DNA of 64,000 bases, from assembly GCA_965219925.1 (NCBI GenBank), contig OZ244795.1, forward strand, positions 1,612,001 to 1,676,000, written 5' to 3'. Below are positions 52,490 to 61,903 of this stretch, one piece after another. A program made the translations under genes and the position numbers. Each line of letters opens with the position of its first letter. Positions within the stretch are counted from its first letter, which is position 1. The notes below the pieces were generated by a model. It worked only from the letters and a program-made list of their open reading frames with translations. It did no database searches and was not told where the DNA came from. Origin of the DNA: Bin87 sp965219925 (lineage in GTDB: Bacteria > Chloroflexota > Dehalococcoidia > Lucifugimonadales > UBA3495).

Positions 52490-52963
52490 ATGAAACAACC
52501 GCTTACGCTCAACATAAATGGTGAGCAACGCCAAATGTTGGTGGACCAATTCTTTTCGCTGCTGGATTGCCTGCGGGATGAAGCCCACCTGACCGGTGCC
52601 AAAAAGGGCTGCGATGAGGGCGATTGCGGCGCCTGCACTGTGCTCATGGACGGGCAGCCCGTTACCTCTTGCTTGGTGCTGGCTCACAGCGCCCACGCCG
52701 CCGCCATAACCACCATCGAAGGATTGGCAAACGTCGACGGCCTTAGCCCTGTGCAACAGGCTTTCGTGGAATGCGGCGCCTTGCAGTGTGGTTTCTGCAT
52801 TCCCGGGTTGATCATGTCGGCCACCGGTTTCTTGCAGCAAAACCCCGATCCATCAGAAGAAGACATCAGATTCGCCATCGGCGGGAATTTATGCCGGTGT
52901 ACCGGGTATTCCCGCGTTATTCAGGCGATCAAAGCCGCCGCTGATGTGATGCGAAATGCCTGA
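52490..52963 (+). CDS. Molybdenum hydroxylase iron-sulfur (small) subunit
   Basis: 157 residues with two [2Fe-2S] clusters: plant-type ligands C41, C46, C49 and C61 (KKGCDEGDCGACT), then the C-terminal helical pair CGFC and CRCTGY. It follows the FAD subunit by 17 bp. Canonical for the CoxS/XdhC type. Confidence 0.95.
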   Translation: MKQPLTLNINGEQRQMLVDQFFSLLDCLRDEAHLTGAKKGCDEGDCGACTVLMDGQPVTSCLVLAHSAHAAAITTIEGLANVDGLSPVQQAFVECGALQCGFCIPGLIMSATGFLQQNPDPSEEDIRFAIGGNLCRCTGYSRVIQAIKAAADVMRNA

Positions 52964-53020
52964 ACATCCTCGCCTTTTCAACCTCGCAATTGCACTGTCC
53001 CCGCACTGGAGGCGCTAATT

Positions 53021-55300
53021 ATGACTCAATTCAAAGTATTGGGAAGAAATTATCCACGGGTGGACGCCTACGATAAGGTAACCGGCCGCGCCACCTATGC
53101 GTCAGACGTTTATCTCCCGGGTATGCTGGCCTGCAAATTGTTGCCCAGCACCAGGACCCACGCTCGCATCGTCAAAATCGATACCAGTCGGGCCGCACAG
53201 CTACCAGGTGTCCACTGTGTCATCACCGGCGCAGACTTTCCCGACATACGATTCGGCTCCGGAGCCCTGAAAGATCGCTACATCATGCCGACGGAAGTGG
53301 TGAACTTCGTTGGAGAGCCCATTGCGGCCGTGGCGGCTGACGACGAGGCGACAGCGCAGGAAGCCATCGAGCTCATCGAGGTTGAATACGAAGACCTCCC
53401 GGCGGTTATCAACCCGTTGGCATCCATGGCCAGCGGAGCCTCCACGGTTCACCCCGACCTGGAGAGTTATGAAGGTTACGGTTTCACCATGGGCCATAAC
53501 GTCAGCACCCTGCTCGACGCCGACCGGGGCGACGTGGAACAGGCCTTGAAAGATGCCGACGTTGTGATCGAAGACGTTTATCGATCCCAGGGCATCAACC
53601 AGGGTTTCCTGGAACCAATGGCATGTGTGGTGGAAGTGGAACCCAACGGCAGGCTGGTCGTCTATGCTTCCACTCAGGGACCCTATCAGATTCGGGCGGG
53701 ACTGGCCGCTGTGCTGGATGTGCCGGTTTCCAGAATCAGGGTAGTGGCCATGGAATTGGGAGGGGGGTTCGGGGCCAAATTGCGCCTGACATTTGAAGCA
53801 TTCCCCGCTCTCCTGGCCATGCGTACTCATCGACCGGTAAAATTGGTCAACACCCGTGAAGAAGCATTCACCATGAACGGCCCCCGATTGCCTGTCACCA
53901 ACTACATCCGCAGCGGCGTGATGAAAGACGGCACGATAACCGCCCGGGAGGCTTACACCATCTTTGACGTAGGCGCCTATCTGGGCGCCGGCCCGAATTC
54001 AGGTATCGGCCACGGGATCGGCGCTTATCGCGTTCCCAATTTCCGGCTCCGGTCTTACGGCGTATACACCAACAAAATCTACGTGGGTTCTTACCGCGCT
54101 TCCGGCGTCGCGGACATGACATTTGCGGTGGAATCTCACATGGACCATATCGCTCAGGAAATCGACATGGACCCGTATGACCTTCGCGAGAAGAACGCCC
54201 TCCGCGAAGGCGACGTGTCGGTCAGCGGCGCAGTTGTACCCGGCAACGGTTTGATGGAGACATTGGCTGCCATCAAGGAAAAAATTAACTGGCCACGGAG
54301 CCTGGAAGATGGTCACGGTATCGGCCTGGCCCTGTGCGAATGGCGTAGCGGCAGCGGGCCTTCCACTGCTGCGATCAGTGTCAATGACGACGGCACTGTT
54401 AGCCTGTTGACCGGATCTGTCGATATTTCGGGCAGCGATACGTCTCTGGCCGCCATCGCAGCCGAAGCCCTCGGCATCCCGATGGACAAGGTCATCGTGG
54501 CCAAGCGCGATACCGACCTGGCGCCCTACACCGGGCAATCGGGAGGCAGTCGGATCGTTTACAGCCAGGGCACGGCCGTAAAACGCGCCGCTGACGATAC
54601 CCTGAACAAATTGATGTCGCTCGCCTCGGAACGCCTCGGTGTGCCGCAGGAAGCCTTGGGTAGCGAAGACGGCCGCGTGTACGTCCTCGACAATGCCCCG
54701 CAAGGAATGACGTTTGCCCAACTGGCAGCCGCCAGCACTACTTCGCGAGGCGGCCCGATCATCGGGATGGCCTCCCTGTCGAACATGCCTTATACCCCGG
54801 TGTTTGCCGCCCAGGCTGCCGAAGTGAAAGTCGACCGGGAAACCGGCAACGTCCGCGTATTGCGGTATATCCAGGCTCAAGACGTTGGAACGGCCATCAA
54901 CCCCATGGCAGTCGAGGGGCAATTGGACGGCGGCGTCGTGCAGGGCATCGGCCGGGCTTTGACCGAAGACCAGCAATTCGACGCCGAAACCGGTGCGGTT
55001 CGCAACCCGTCGTTTGCTTCTTATCTGATGCCCCTGGCCATTGATTTGCCGGAAAGCGAAATCGTGCTGGTCAACGTCCCGGCGCCTGACGGCCCGTTCG
55101 GCGCCCGAGCCGTGGCAGAACCCCCGGGGTTCGGCCCGCCCGCCGCCATAGCTAACGCCATCTACGATGCTGTAGGCGTCCGGATCAACGAACTGCCCCT
55201 TTCGGGTGAACGCGTCCTGGCTGCTCTGCAAGGCCGGTCTCCCGAGATTGACCTTGACGTGGACGCTCTCCGCAAAGCGGAGGGCATCGCAGCTGATTAA
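53021..55300 (+). CDS. Molybdenum hydroxylase molybdopterin-binding (large) subunit
   Basis: 759 residues of the CoxL/XdhA family. ELGGGFGAKLRLTFEAFPAL, VGSYRASGVADMTFAVE, GQSGGSRIVYSQG and a C-terminal FGARAVAEPPGFGPPAAIANA with the catalytic Glu region are visible. The active-site loop has YRASG rather than the AYRCSFR of true CO dehydrogenase, so it probably hydroxylates an organic substrate (an aldehyde, purine or N-heterocycle), not CO. Electrons pass to the two small subunits. It is the last gene of the M-S-L operon. Confidence 0.93.
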   Translation: MTQFKVLGRNYPRVDAYDKVTGRATYASDVYLPGMLACKLLPSTRTHARIVKIDTSRAAQLPGVHCVITGADFPDIRFGSGALKDRYIMPTEVVNFVGEPIAAVAADDEATAQEAIELIEVEYEDLPAVINPLASMASGASTVHPDLESYEGYGFTMGHNVSTLLDADRGDVEQALKDADVVIEDVYRSQGINQGFLEPMACVVEVEPNGRLVVYASTQGPYQIRAGLAAVLDVPVSRIRVVAMELGGGFGAKLRLTFEAFPALLAMRTHRPVKLVNTREEAFTMNGPRLPVTNYIRSGVMKDGTITAREAYTIFDVGAYLGAGPNSGIGHGIGAYRVPNFRLRSYGVYTNKIYVGSYRASGVADMTFAVESHMDHIAQEIDMDPYDLREKNALREGDVSVSGAVVPGNGLMETLAAIKEKINWPRSLEDGHGIGLALCEWRSGSGPSTAAISVNDDGTVSLLTGSVDISGSDTSLAAIAAEALGIPMDKVIVAKRDTDLAPYTGQSGGSRIVYSQGTAVKRAADDTLNKLMSLASERLGVPQEALGSEDGRVYVLDNAPQGMTFAQLAAASTTSRGGPIIGMASLSNMPYTPVFAAQAAEVKVDRETGNVRVLRYIQAQDVGTAINPMAVEGQLDGGVVQGIGRALTEDQQFDAETGAVRNPSFASYLMPLAIDLPESEIVLVNVPAPDGPFGARAVAEPPGFGPPAAIANAIYDAVGVRINELPLSGERVLAALQGRSPEIDLDVDALRKAEGIAAD

Positions 55301-55305
55301 GGAAC

Positions 55306-55335
55306 TACGGCCGGCGACTAATCTTGCCGGCCGTA
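55306..55335. terminator. Hairpin between convergent genes
   Basis: TACGGCCGGC at 55306-55315 and GCCGGCCGTA at 55326-55335 form a perfect 10-bp stem. It lies between the large-subunit gene and the end of the PPOX gene, overlapping the latter's last codons. The T-run is weak, so ending of both transcripts here is likely but unproven. Confidence 0.6.
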
Positions 55336-55737
55336 AACATGCTCCGGCGTCACCAGTACGGCGAATCGTCGGTCGTCAACCATGGCCTGATCATATTCCG
55401 GCCAGTTGGGGTGCTCTACGCCGGCCGCGGTTCGATACACGTCTCTCAGCGTTTCCCGATACTCATCTGCCGTGGCGTTGTCCACGGAAACCAGGCGTGC
55501 TTCGCCTTCCAGGACGACGAATCGCCGCCAGTCGTCGCTGCCCACCAAAATGGTGCAGCGTGGATCCCGTCGCAGGTTGCGCAATTTGGCCCGGTCGGCC
55601 GTCGTTGTAAACGCCACCCCTTCGCCATAAAGGCCGCAAGTAACTATGCTCACTTGTGCGGCGCCGCTCCTGCGAAACGTCGTCACGGCCCCGTTGTGGT
55701 TTTCGGTCAAAAATTGTCGTTGCGTTTCAGTTAGCAT
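55318..55737 (-). CDS. PPOX-class (pyridoxamine-phosphate-oxidase fold) F420/FMN-binding protein
   Basis: 139-residue split-barrel protein. MLTETQRQFLTENHNGAVTTF, VSIVTCGLYGEGVAFTT and CTILVGSDDWRRFVVLEGEARLV match the F420-dependent PPOX group (TIGR03618-like). These reduce diverse compounds using F420H2, or bind FMN. The stop lies in a hairpin shared with the molybdenum hydroxylase operon. Confidence 0.85.
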   Translation of the reverse strand: MLTETQRQFLTENHNGAVTTFRRSGAAQVSIVTCGLYGEGVAFTTTADRAKLRNLRRDPRCTILVGSDDWRRFVVLEGEARLVSVDNATADEYRETLRDVYRTAAGVEHPNWPEYDQAMVDDRRFAVLVTPEHVYGRQD

Positions 55738-55756
55738 CTACACCTCCCGGCCTGAT

Positions 55757-58342
55757 TCAGGCGGAAACCCAGAAATTCGATCCGCTGTCGGTTTTTTCTA
55801 CTTCGATGCGCACGGGGAACATATCCTTGATGTCGTCCAGGTGCGTGATCACTATAATTTTTTCAAACTCGTTTTGTATTGATGAAATAGTATCCACAAT
55901 GCGCTCCCGCCCCGAGGCATCCTGCGTGCCGAATCCCTCGTCTATGAATAGCGTGGGCAGTGGTACGCCCATCCGTTGGGCCAGCACTTTGGATAACGCA
56001 ATCCGTAGAGCCAGATTGATCCGGAATGCTTCACCGCCGCTGAAAACTTCATAACTCCGGGCCCCCAGCTCGTCGCTCACCAAAATATCCAGGGTTTCGG
56101 TCAAACTGCCGCCCTGATTCGTGCGCTGAGTCTGCAGCCTTACCGCCATACGATTGTCGGTCATTCGGCCCAACAGCAGGTTCGCTTCGGTTTCGATCCG
56201 CGGTACCGCTGCGTCAATAAGCATGGCCGGCACCCCGCTGCGGCCAAAGGCGGCAAACAGCTCGGTGTATACCGCCAGCTCGGTTTGATCCTGCTGGAAC
56301 ACCGTGGTCAGCCGGGCAATCTCCGATCCGAGCCGGCCACGTCGTTCCGCGCTGGCCGCCAGAAACCCCCGGCGTTCGGCGGCGTTGTTGCGATCCCTGG
56401 CCAATCCGTCAGCTTCCTCCCGGGCAATTCGTAATTGTTGCTCCACGACCGGCAGATCCTGCGCCGCTTGCTGGTCCGCTGCCAGCCGGTTTTCCATTTC
56501 GGCAAGTTCATCGCGCAACCGCTCAGTCTGCTCGCCGAGCCGGTCGAACTGGGATTCGTCTTCCGGAAGCCTCGCGCTGGCGGCATTTAACTCCACCCGC
56601 TCGGTTTCCCAGCGCTGCAAAGCCTGGATCATCTCGAAGGCTTGTTGTCGCTGCTCTTCTTCATAGCCCAACTCAAGAATTTGAGCCTCAATCTTCGCCA
56701 CGGCAAACCGTTCGTCAGCGGCGTAAGTATCCGCTTCCAGCGGTGACACAGCAGCTTCCAACCGGGGAAGCAAATCGTCGATTTGTTTCTGTGCCGCCTC
56801 ACCATATTCCCGCTCGCGTTCCAGGCGTCCGCGTTCTCGCTGCGCCTTTGTCGTACGGCTGGTCAGGTCTTTCCGGGTTTTTTCGATGTGTCGCTGCAAT
56901 TCGTCGAGCATCCCGGCGTTTTCGCGAATCACCGCCTGGATCTCCCGGTGCTGCTCCAGTTTGGCTGTGATCTCGGCTTCATAAAACTCCACGACGCTGC
57001 CGCAAGCATCCTGATCCAGCGGTGTCCTGCAAAGCGGGCAAACGGCATCCGCCGCCAGCATTTGCTCCTGGTTGGCCCTCAGCGCTTTCCCGTCGGTCAA
57101 GCAGCGTTCCAATTCCCCGCCCAGCCGGGCCACGTGGCCCTGTATTTCGGCGAACTCTGCGATTTGCACGTTCAGTTGCCCCTGTTCAGTCGCCAGCATC
57201 CGCTCCAACTCGCCACATTCCTCCAACTCCCGGCCAACGATGGATGCGCGCTGTGCCGCCGGCCGCAAATCGTCATCAATTCGCTGGCCCATGGACTCCA
57301 CTTGTGCCTGCAACTCAACCCGTACCCGGTCTATGGCGCGCAGATACTTGTCGCGCTCGTCACGCAACTGGTCAAACCTCAGGCGATCTTGCTCCAGGAC
57401 CCGATATCTTTCGCGCGCGGACGCCAGCGCGGATGCCCCGGCTGCAATCTCATCAGCCCTCAGCGTCAACCCGCGCGCCGCCTCGATCCGTTGCCTCACC
57501 GTTTCAGACTCGGTTTCGGTGCGTTGAAGGTCGAGACGCACACCTTCAATGCGCTGGGCGGTTTCCTGCAACCGCACTCCTTTGGCGCGCAACTCACCGG
57601 CGCGGAACCGCAGCTGTTCAATCTCAACGGCCCTTTCAACCAGCTCATCATCCAACTGCGACATTCTTTGCTCAACATCGGTCAGTTCCTCCGATGGATC
57701 CGGAATGCTGTCAAACTCCGCCTGAGCCTGCTGCACCGCTCCTTGATTCAAGTCCATCTGGTTACGATAGTAGTCCCGACGTTCGCGGGCGCCGTCCTGC
57801 AGGGCCTCGTAAAGACCCAGGCCCAGAATGGAGGCAAGCACCTCTTTGCGTTCACTGGGGCTCTTTCGGGTAAAGGCGTCGGACTCGCCCTGAAGCAAAA
57901 AGGCTGAATTGACGAAAGTGGCGTAATCCATGCCCACGATGTGGCAGATCTTGGCGTCCGTCTCCCGCATGGTATTGCCGGTTATGGGTCTGATTGCGTC
58001 CTCGGCCCCATTACCGCCACGATCTACAATGAAAAGGTCCAGCTCGGTACGGCCGCGGTTGGCGCTGCGCCGGCGTCGTACTACCCGGTACACTTGTCCC
58101 CGCGACTGGAAATCCAGTTCGACCCTGCACTCGCTCTCACCGTGGGTTATCAACGAATCAAAATTCCGGTTCCCCGTGCGCGCCTGCCCCCATAAACTCC
58201 AGGTAATTGCGTCCAGAAGCGCAGACTTGCCGTGGCCATTGGCCCCGCAAAGACACGCAACATGCACCCCCTCAAAGTCCAGGGGACCCACGTCGTTGCG
58301 GTAGCACAGGAAATTACGAACGGTCAATCGCAGGGGGATCAT
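55757..58342 (-). CDS. sbcC: SbcC/Rad50-like ATPase (exonuclease subunit)
   Basis: 861 residues. N-terminal ATPase half with Walker A GANGHGKSALLDAITW (~34), a long coiled coil, the zinc hook CPLC near residue 434 in the middle, and the C-terminal half with signature FSGGEAFRINLALRIALS and Walker B LFIDEGFGTQD. It works with SbcD nuclease on DNA ends and hairpins. No sbcD was found in the window, so its partner is elsewhere. Confidence 0.93.
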   Translation of the reverse strand: MIPLRLTVRNFLCYRNDVGPLDFEGVHVACLCGANGHGKSALLDAITWSLWGQARTGNRNFDSLITHGESECRVELDFQSRGQVYRVVRRRRSANRGRTELDLFIVDRGGNGAEDAIRPITGNTMRETDAKICHIVGMDYATFVNSAFLLQGESDAFTRKSPSERKEVLASILGLGLYEALQDGARERRDYYRNQMDLNQGAVQQAQAEFDSIPDPSEELTDVEQRMSQLDDELVERAVEIEQLRFRAGELRAKGVRLQETAQRIEGVRLDLQRTETESETVRQRIEAARGLTLRADEIAAGASALASARERYRVLEQDRLRFDQLRDERDKYLRAIDRVRVELQAQVESMGQRIDDDLRPAAQRASIVGRELEECGELERMLATEQGQLNVQIAEFAEIQGHVARLGGELERCLTDGKALRANQEQMLAADAVCPLCRTPLDQDACGSVVEFYEAEITAKLEQHREIQAVIRENAGMLDELQRHIEKTRKDLTSRTTKAQRERGRLEREREYGEAAQKQIDDLLPRLEAAVSPLEADTYAADERFAVAKIEAQILELGYEEEQRQQAFEMIQALQRWETERVELNAASARLPEDESQFDRLGEQTERLRDELAEMENRLAADQQAAQDLPVVEQQLRIAREEADGLARDRNNAAERRGFLAASAERRGRLGSEIARLTTVFQQDQTELAVYTELFAAFGRSGVPAMLIDAAVPRIETEANLLLGRMTDNRMAVRLQTQRTNQGGSLTETLDILVSDELGARSYEVFSGGEAFRINLALRIALSKVLAQRMGVPLPTLFIDEGFGTQDASGRERIVDTISSIQNEFEKIIVITHLDDIKDMFPVRIEVEKTDSGSNFWVSA

Positions 58343-58426
58343 TAGAGTGTCAAAAGATTCGCAAACTGTTTCGCTTCAGCATCACATAGCCAGCCAGATT
58401 CTACCATCGCAATGCGGCCAGAATGA

Positions 58427-58564
58427 GAAAAATGCGAAACTCCAGTCCTGCCTTCTGTCATTGAGAGGAGCGCAGCGACGTGGCAATCCCGTTTCAGCAA
58501 TGGTGACGGTTTCAGCGACGAGATTGCCGCGCTGCGCTCGCAATGACAAGTTCCGCAATTTTCT
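58427..58564 (+). repeat. MITE-like inverted-repeat element, copy 2
   Basis: Opposite in orientation to copy 1 at 9070-9221 and closely similar over its ~138 bp. The parts GAGGAGCGCAGCGACGTGGC, TTTCAGCGACGAGATTGCC and the ends GCGAAACTCC and GCAATTTTCT are shared. It lies between sbcC and the ABC exporter operon, ~40 bp before the promoter of the latter. Confidence 0.8.
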
Positions 58565-58601
58565 TCCAGAATCGCCTCATACCGAATACATCCTGGGCTG
58601 G

Positions 58602-58610
58602 TGCTATAAT
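58602..58610 (+). promoter_or_regulatory. Extended -10 promoter of the ABC-2 exporter operon
   Basis: TG, one base, then TATAAT at 58605-58610, 33 bp before the ATG at 58643. No -35 of note. Confidence 0.6.
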
Positions 58611-58642
58611 TGACGCCGGTTCGCGTAACCGACCCTTATACG

Positions 58643-59437
58643 ATGACGACACCCATAAATCAGGCGGATGACGGTGCGGCGGCTCCCACAGTTGTGGTGG
58701 AGGAAGTCCGCAAGCGCTATGGCGATATACAGGCGGTGGACGGGGTTTCATTCAGCGTGGGCAAAGGCGAGGTGTTCGCGCTCCTGGGCCCTAATGGCTC
58801 GGGGAAAACCACCACCGTAGAAATCATCGAGGGTATGCGCAATGCCGACAGCGGCAAAGTGACTGTGGTCGGTATCGACGTTAGCAAAGACCCTCGCGCC
58901 GTTAAACAAATCATCGGCGTCCAGCTGCAGAGCAGTGCATTCTTCGAACACTTGCGCTTGTCCGAACTGCTGATGATGCTGGGCAGTATTTACGGTATTC
59001 GCGTCAACCCCGACCCGCTGCTGGAAGCCGTAGACCTGCTGGACCGAAAGTCGTCTTCGTTCCGTACACTTTCAGGCGGCCAGAAACAGCGTTTCGCCAT
59101 CGCCGCATCTCTGGTTAACGATCCGGCCGTTATCTTCCTCGACGAACCAACCACCGGCCTGGACCCCCAGGCGCGCCACCGCATGTGGGAACTGGTGCTC
59201 CGGTGGAAAGAGGAAGGCCGCACCGTCATGCTCACCACGCACTACATGGAAGAAGCGGAAGAACTGTGCGACCGTGTAGCGGTGATGGACCAGGGCCGTA
59301 TCATTACGATGGACACACCGGCGGCATTGATCGACGATTTGATAGCGCGGGGGTTCCAGCGAACCCAGAAAGTCCGCTCAGCCACATTGGAGGACGTTTT
59401 CCTCGATTTGACGGGCCGGTCCCTGCGGGAGATGTAG
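58643..59437 (+). CDS. ABC exporter ATP-binding protein (ABC-2 type)
   Basis: 264 residues. Walker A GPNGSGKTTT, signature LSGGQKQRFAIA and Walker B VIFLDEPTTGLDP are intact. It resembles the CcmA/DrrA kind of exporters of drugs, lipids or polysaccharide. ATG 58643 is preferred over a TTG at 58610, which overlaps the -10 box. Its stop is directly followed by the GTG of the permease. Confidence 0.92.
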   Translation: MTTPINQADDGAAAPTVVVEEVRKRYGDIQAVDGVSFSVGKGEVFALLGPNGSGKTTTVEIIEGMRNADSGKVTVVGIDVSKDPRAVKQIIGVQLQSSAFFEHLRLSELLMMLGSIYGIRVNPDPLLEAVDLLDRKSSSFRTLSGGQKQRFAIAASLVNDPAVIFLDEPTTGLDPQARHRMWELVLRWKEEGRTVMLTTHYMEEAEELCDRVAVMDQGRIITMDTPAALIDDLIARGFQRTQKVRSATLEDVFLDLTGRSLREM

Positions 59438-60517
59438 GTGCTGCGCAGACCGGAAATTTACCTGACCTGGACGTCCATCAAGATGTGGTCCCGGGACCGC
59501 GCGTCGTTGTTCTGGACGTTCTTCCTGCCCCTTGTGATCATGGTCATCTTCGGGCTCCTGAACTTCGGCGAACTTGGCAAGCTTGACGTTGGCATCGTCG
59601 ACAACGCTCAGAATGACGTTTCAAGCGCCTTCACCGACGGGCTGGCTAATATTGAAGCGTTGCGCATTGAACATGGCACTGAGGCGACCGAACGCGACGC
59701 CCTCACCGAAGGGCGCCGGGACCTGGTGATCATCCTGCCGGAGGATTTTGCCAGCGAGGGACAAACGTCCACGGTGCAGGCCCTGTATCACTCCAGCCGG
59801 TCCAACGAAACGCAGGTCGGGCTAAACATCCTTCGGTCGGCAGTTGACGAAGTGAACTTCGCCATCACCGAAACCCAGCGAGTCGTCACGGTTGACAGCG
59901 AGCCTGTGGATGCCCGCAACCTGGGTTACATCGATTTCCTCATGCCCGGGGTCATCGGCATGTCCATCATGCAGCTGGGCTTGTTCAGCGTGGCGTTCAG
60001 CTTCGTGAGCATGAAACGCGAGGGAGTGTTGCGCCGACTGCTGGCTACTCCCCTCAATCCGGCCACCTTGCTGATCGCCCAGGTGCTCACCAGATTGGTG
60101 GTAGTCATGGTTCAGACCGTCATACTGGCGGGGGTTGCGGTGTTCCTGTTCCGGGCTGAGTTCGCGGGTAACTTCTTCTCGGTGTTGCTGGCAGCCGCCA
60201 TGGGCGGCGCGGTGTTCCTGGCCCTGGGATTCGCAGTATCGGGTTGGTCCCGCACCGAGCAGCAGGCGGCTCCCCTGGCAAACATCGTCGCCCTCCCCAT
60301 GATGTTCCTGTCCGGAGTGTTCTTCTCCCGGGACGTTTTGCCCAACGTATTGCAAGTCATAACCGACTACCTGCCACTTACATACTTGGTGGAGGCCATA
60401 CGCGGCATGACCCAGCAAGGGGATTCCGTTATAACCCAGTGGCCCAATTTCCTGGGCCTCGCCGTGTGGCTTGTGGTAGCCTTTGTCATCGCTAACCGCA
60501 CCTTCCGCTGGGAATAA
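59438..60517 (+). CDS. ABC-2 type exporter permease
   Basis: 359 residues with one membrane segment at the N-terminus (SLFWTFFLPLVIMVIFG), an extracytoplasmic domain (~45-165), and five more segments with the ABC-2 signature PLNPATLLIAQVLTRLVVV. The start GTG is adjacent to the ATPase stop. With it forms a two-gene exporter; substrate unknown. Confidence 0.9.
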   Translation: MLRRPEIYLTWTSIKMWSRDRASLFWTFFLPLVIMVIFGLLNFGELGKLDVGIVDNAQNDVSSAFTDGLANIEALRIEHGTEATERDALTEGRRDLVIILPEDFASEGQTSTVQALYHSSRSNETQVGLNILRSAVDEVNFAITETQRVVTVDSEPVDARNLGYIDFLMPGVIGMSIMQLGLFSVAFSFVSMKREGVLRRLLATPLNPATLLIAQVLTRLVVVMVQTVILAGVAVFLFRAEFAGNFFSVLLAAAMGGAVFLALGFAVSGWSRTEQQAAPLANIVALPMMFLSGVFFSRDVLPNVLQVITDYLPLTYLVEAIRGMTQQGDSVITQWPNFLGLAVWLVVAFVIANRTFRWE

Positions 60518-60551
60518 TTACCAACGCACTACGTCCGATAGGGGAACCATC

Positions 60552-61877
60552 GTGTTTGACAGCCTGAGCGACCGCCTCACGGGAATATTTAACCGGCTCC
60601 AGGGAAAGGGCCGGCTCACCGAAAATGACATTGACGACGCCCTGGGCCAGGTGCGCCGGTCACTGTTGGAAGCCGACGTGAACTTCCGGGTTGCGCGAGA
60701 TTTCGTCGCCGCGGTCAAAGAGCGTTCCCTGGACAGCGAAGTGCTCGAAAGCCTCAGCCCGGGCCAGCAGGTCGTGAAAATCGTCCACGAAGAACTGACC
60801 GGCATCCTCAGCGCCGGAGACCATCGCCTGACTCCCTCCAGCCAGCTGCCATCGGCGCTGATGCTGGTGGGATTGCAGGGATCAGGCAAAACCACCACGG
60901 CGGCCAAACTGGCGTTGCAGATGCGGCGTCAAAGCCATAGCGCGCTGATGGTCGCCGCCGACTTGCGCCGGCCGGCAGCCATCTCCCAACTGCAAACTTT
61001 GGGCAAACAATTGGACGTACCCGTGTATTCGGAGGATCCAGCCGGCGCCACACCTGCCAGCGTGGCCGCTGCCGGAGTGCGCCGCGCTACCGAGCTGGCT
61101 TTGACCTGGACCATCGTGGACACCGGTGGACGCCTACACATCGACGATGATCTTATGGGTGAACTGGAAGACGTCAAGAACGCCATTTCGCCGCATCAGG
61201 TCCTGCTAGTCGTCGATGCCATGACCGGTCAGGACGCGGTGAACGCAGCCGAAGAGTTCCACCGGCGCATCGGTTTGGACGGCTTGATATTGTCCAAAAT
61301 GGACGGAGATGCCCGGGGCGGTGCGGCCCTCTCTATCACCCGAGTCACCGGCGTTCCCATCAAATTCATCGGTACCGGAGAGCGCCCGGATGGTTTGGAG
61401 GCATTCCATCCCGACCGCATGGCTTCCCGTATCCTGGCCATGGGCGACGTGCTAACCCTGATCGAACGGGCCCAGGAAGCCGTGGACGAACAGAAGGCTA
61501 AAGAGCTGGAACGCAAAATGCGCACGGCCACCTTCACTTTGGAGGACTTCCTGGACCAAATCCAGGGCGTCAAGAAAATGGGCGGATTGGCCTCCGTGAT
61601 GGAGATGATCCCCGGCATGGGCCAATCCACCAAAAAGATGAAGGATCAACTCGACGAATCGGAACTCAGGAAAACCGAGGCCGTCATCCGGTCCATGACG
61701 ATGGAGGAAAGGGAACACCCCGAAATCATCAAGGCCAGCCGACGACGCCGGATCGCGTTGGGGAGCGGCACCAACCCGTCAGATGTCAACCGCGTGCTAA
61801 ATCAGTTCAAACAAACCCAACGGCTCATGCGTCAGTTTTCCACCAACCCCAAGGGCCTCATGCGGATGTTGCGGTAA
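60552..61877 (+). CDS. ffh: Signal recognition particle protein Ffh
   Basis: 441 residues with the N domain, GTPase domain and methionine-rich M domain. GLQGSGKTTTAAKLA (~107), KMDGDARGG, and MEMIPGMG are visible. One oddity is DTGGRL at about residue 190, where nearly all Ffh proteins have DTAGR. GTG 60552 is chosen because AGGGG lies 7 nt upstream; the frame extends back to 60483 into the permease gene. It targets nascent membrane proteins with 4.5S RNA; that RNA gene is not seen here. Confidence 0.95.
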   Translation: MFDSLSDRLTGIFNRLQGKGRLTENDIDDALGQVRRSLLEADVNFRVARDFVAAVKERSLDSEVLESLSPGQQVVKIVHEELTGILSAGDHRLTPSSQLPSALMLVGLQGSGKTTTAAKLALQMRRQSHSALMVAADLRRPAAISQLQTLGKQLDVPVYSEDPAGATPASVAAAGVRRATELALTWTIVDTGGRLHIDDDLMGELEDVKNAISPHQVLLVVDAMTGQDAVNAAEEFHRRIGLDGLILSKMDGDARGGAALSITRVTGVPIKFIGTGERPDGLEAFHPDRMASRILAMGDVLTLIERAQEAVDEQKAKELERKMRTATFTLEDFLDQIQGVKKMGGLASVMEMIPGMGQSTKKMKDQLDESELRKTEAVIRSMTMEEREHPEIIKASRRRRIALGSGTNPSDVNRVLNQFKQTQRLMRQFSTNPKGLMRMLR

Positions 61878-61903
61878 CCCCGTCTACTGCCCAACCGTTC
61901 GCG

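Noticed and set aside
53999..55231. Minus-strand open frame opposite the molybdenum hydroxylase large subunit
   Set aside because: Shadow frame with no recognisable motif.
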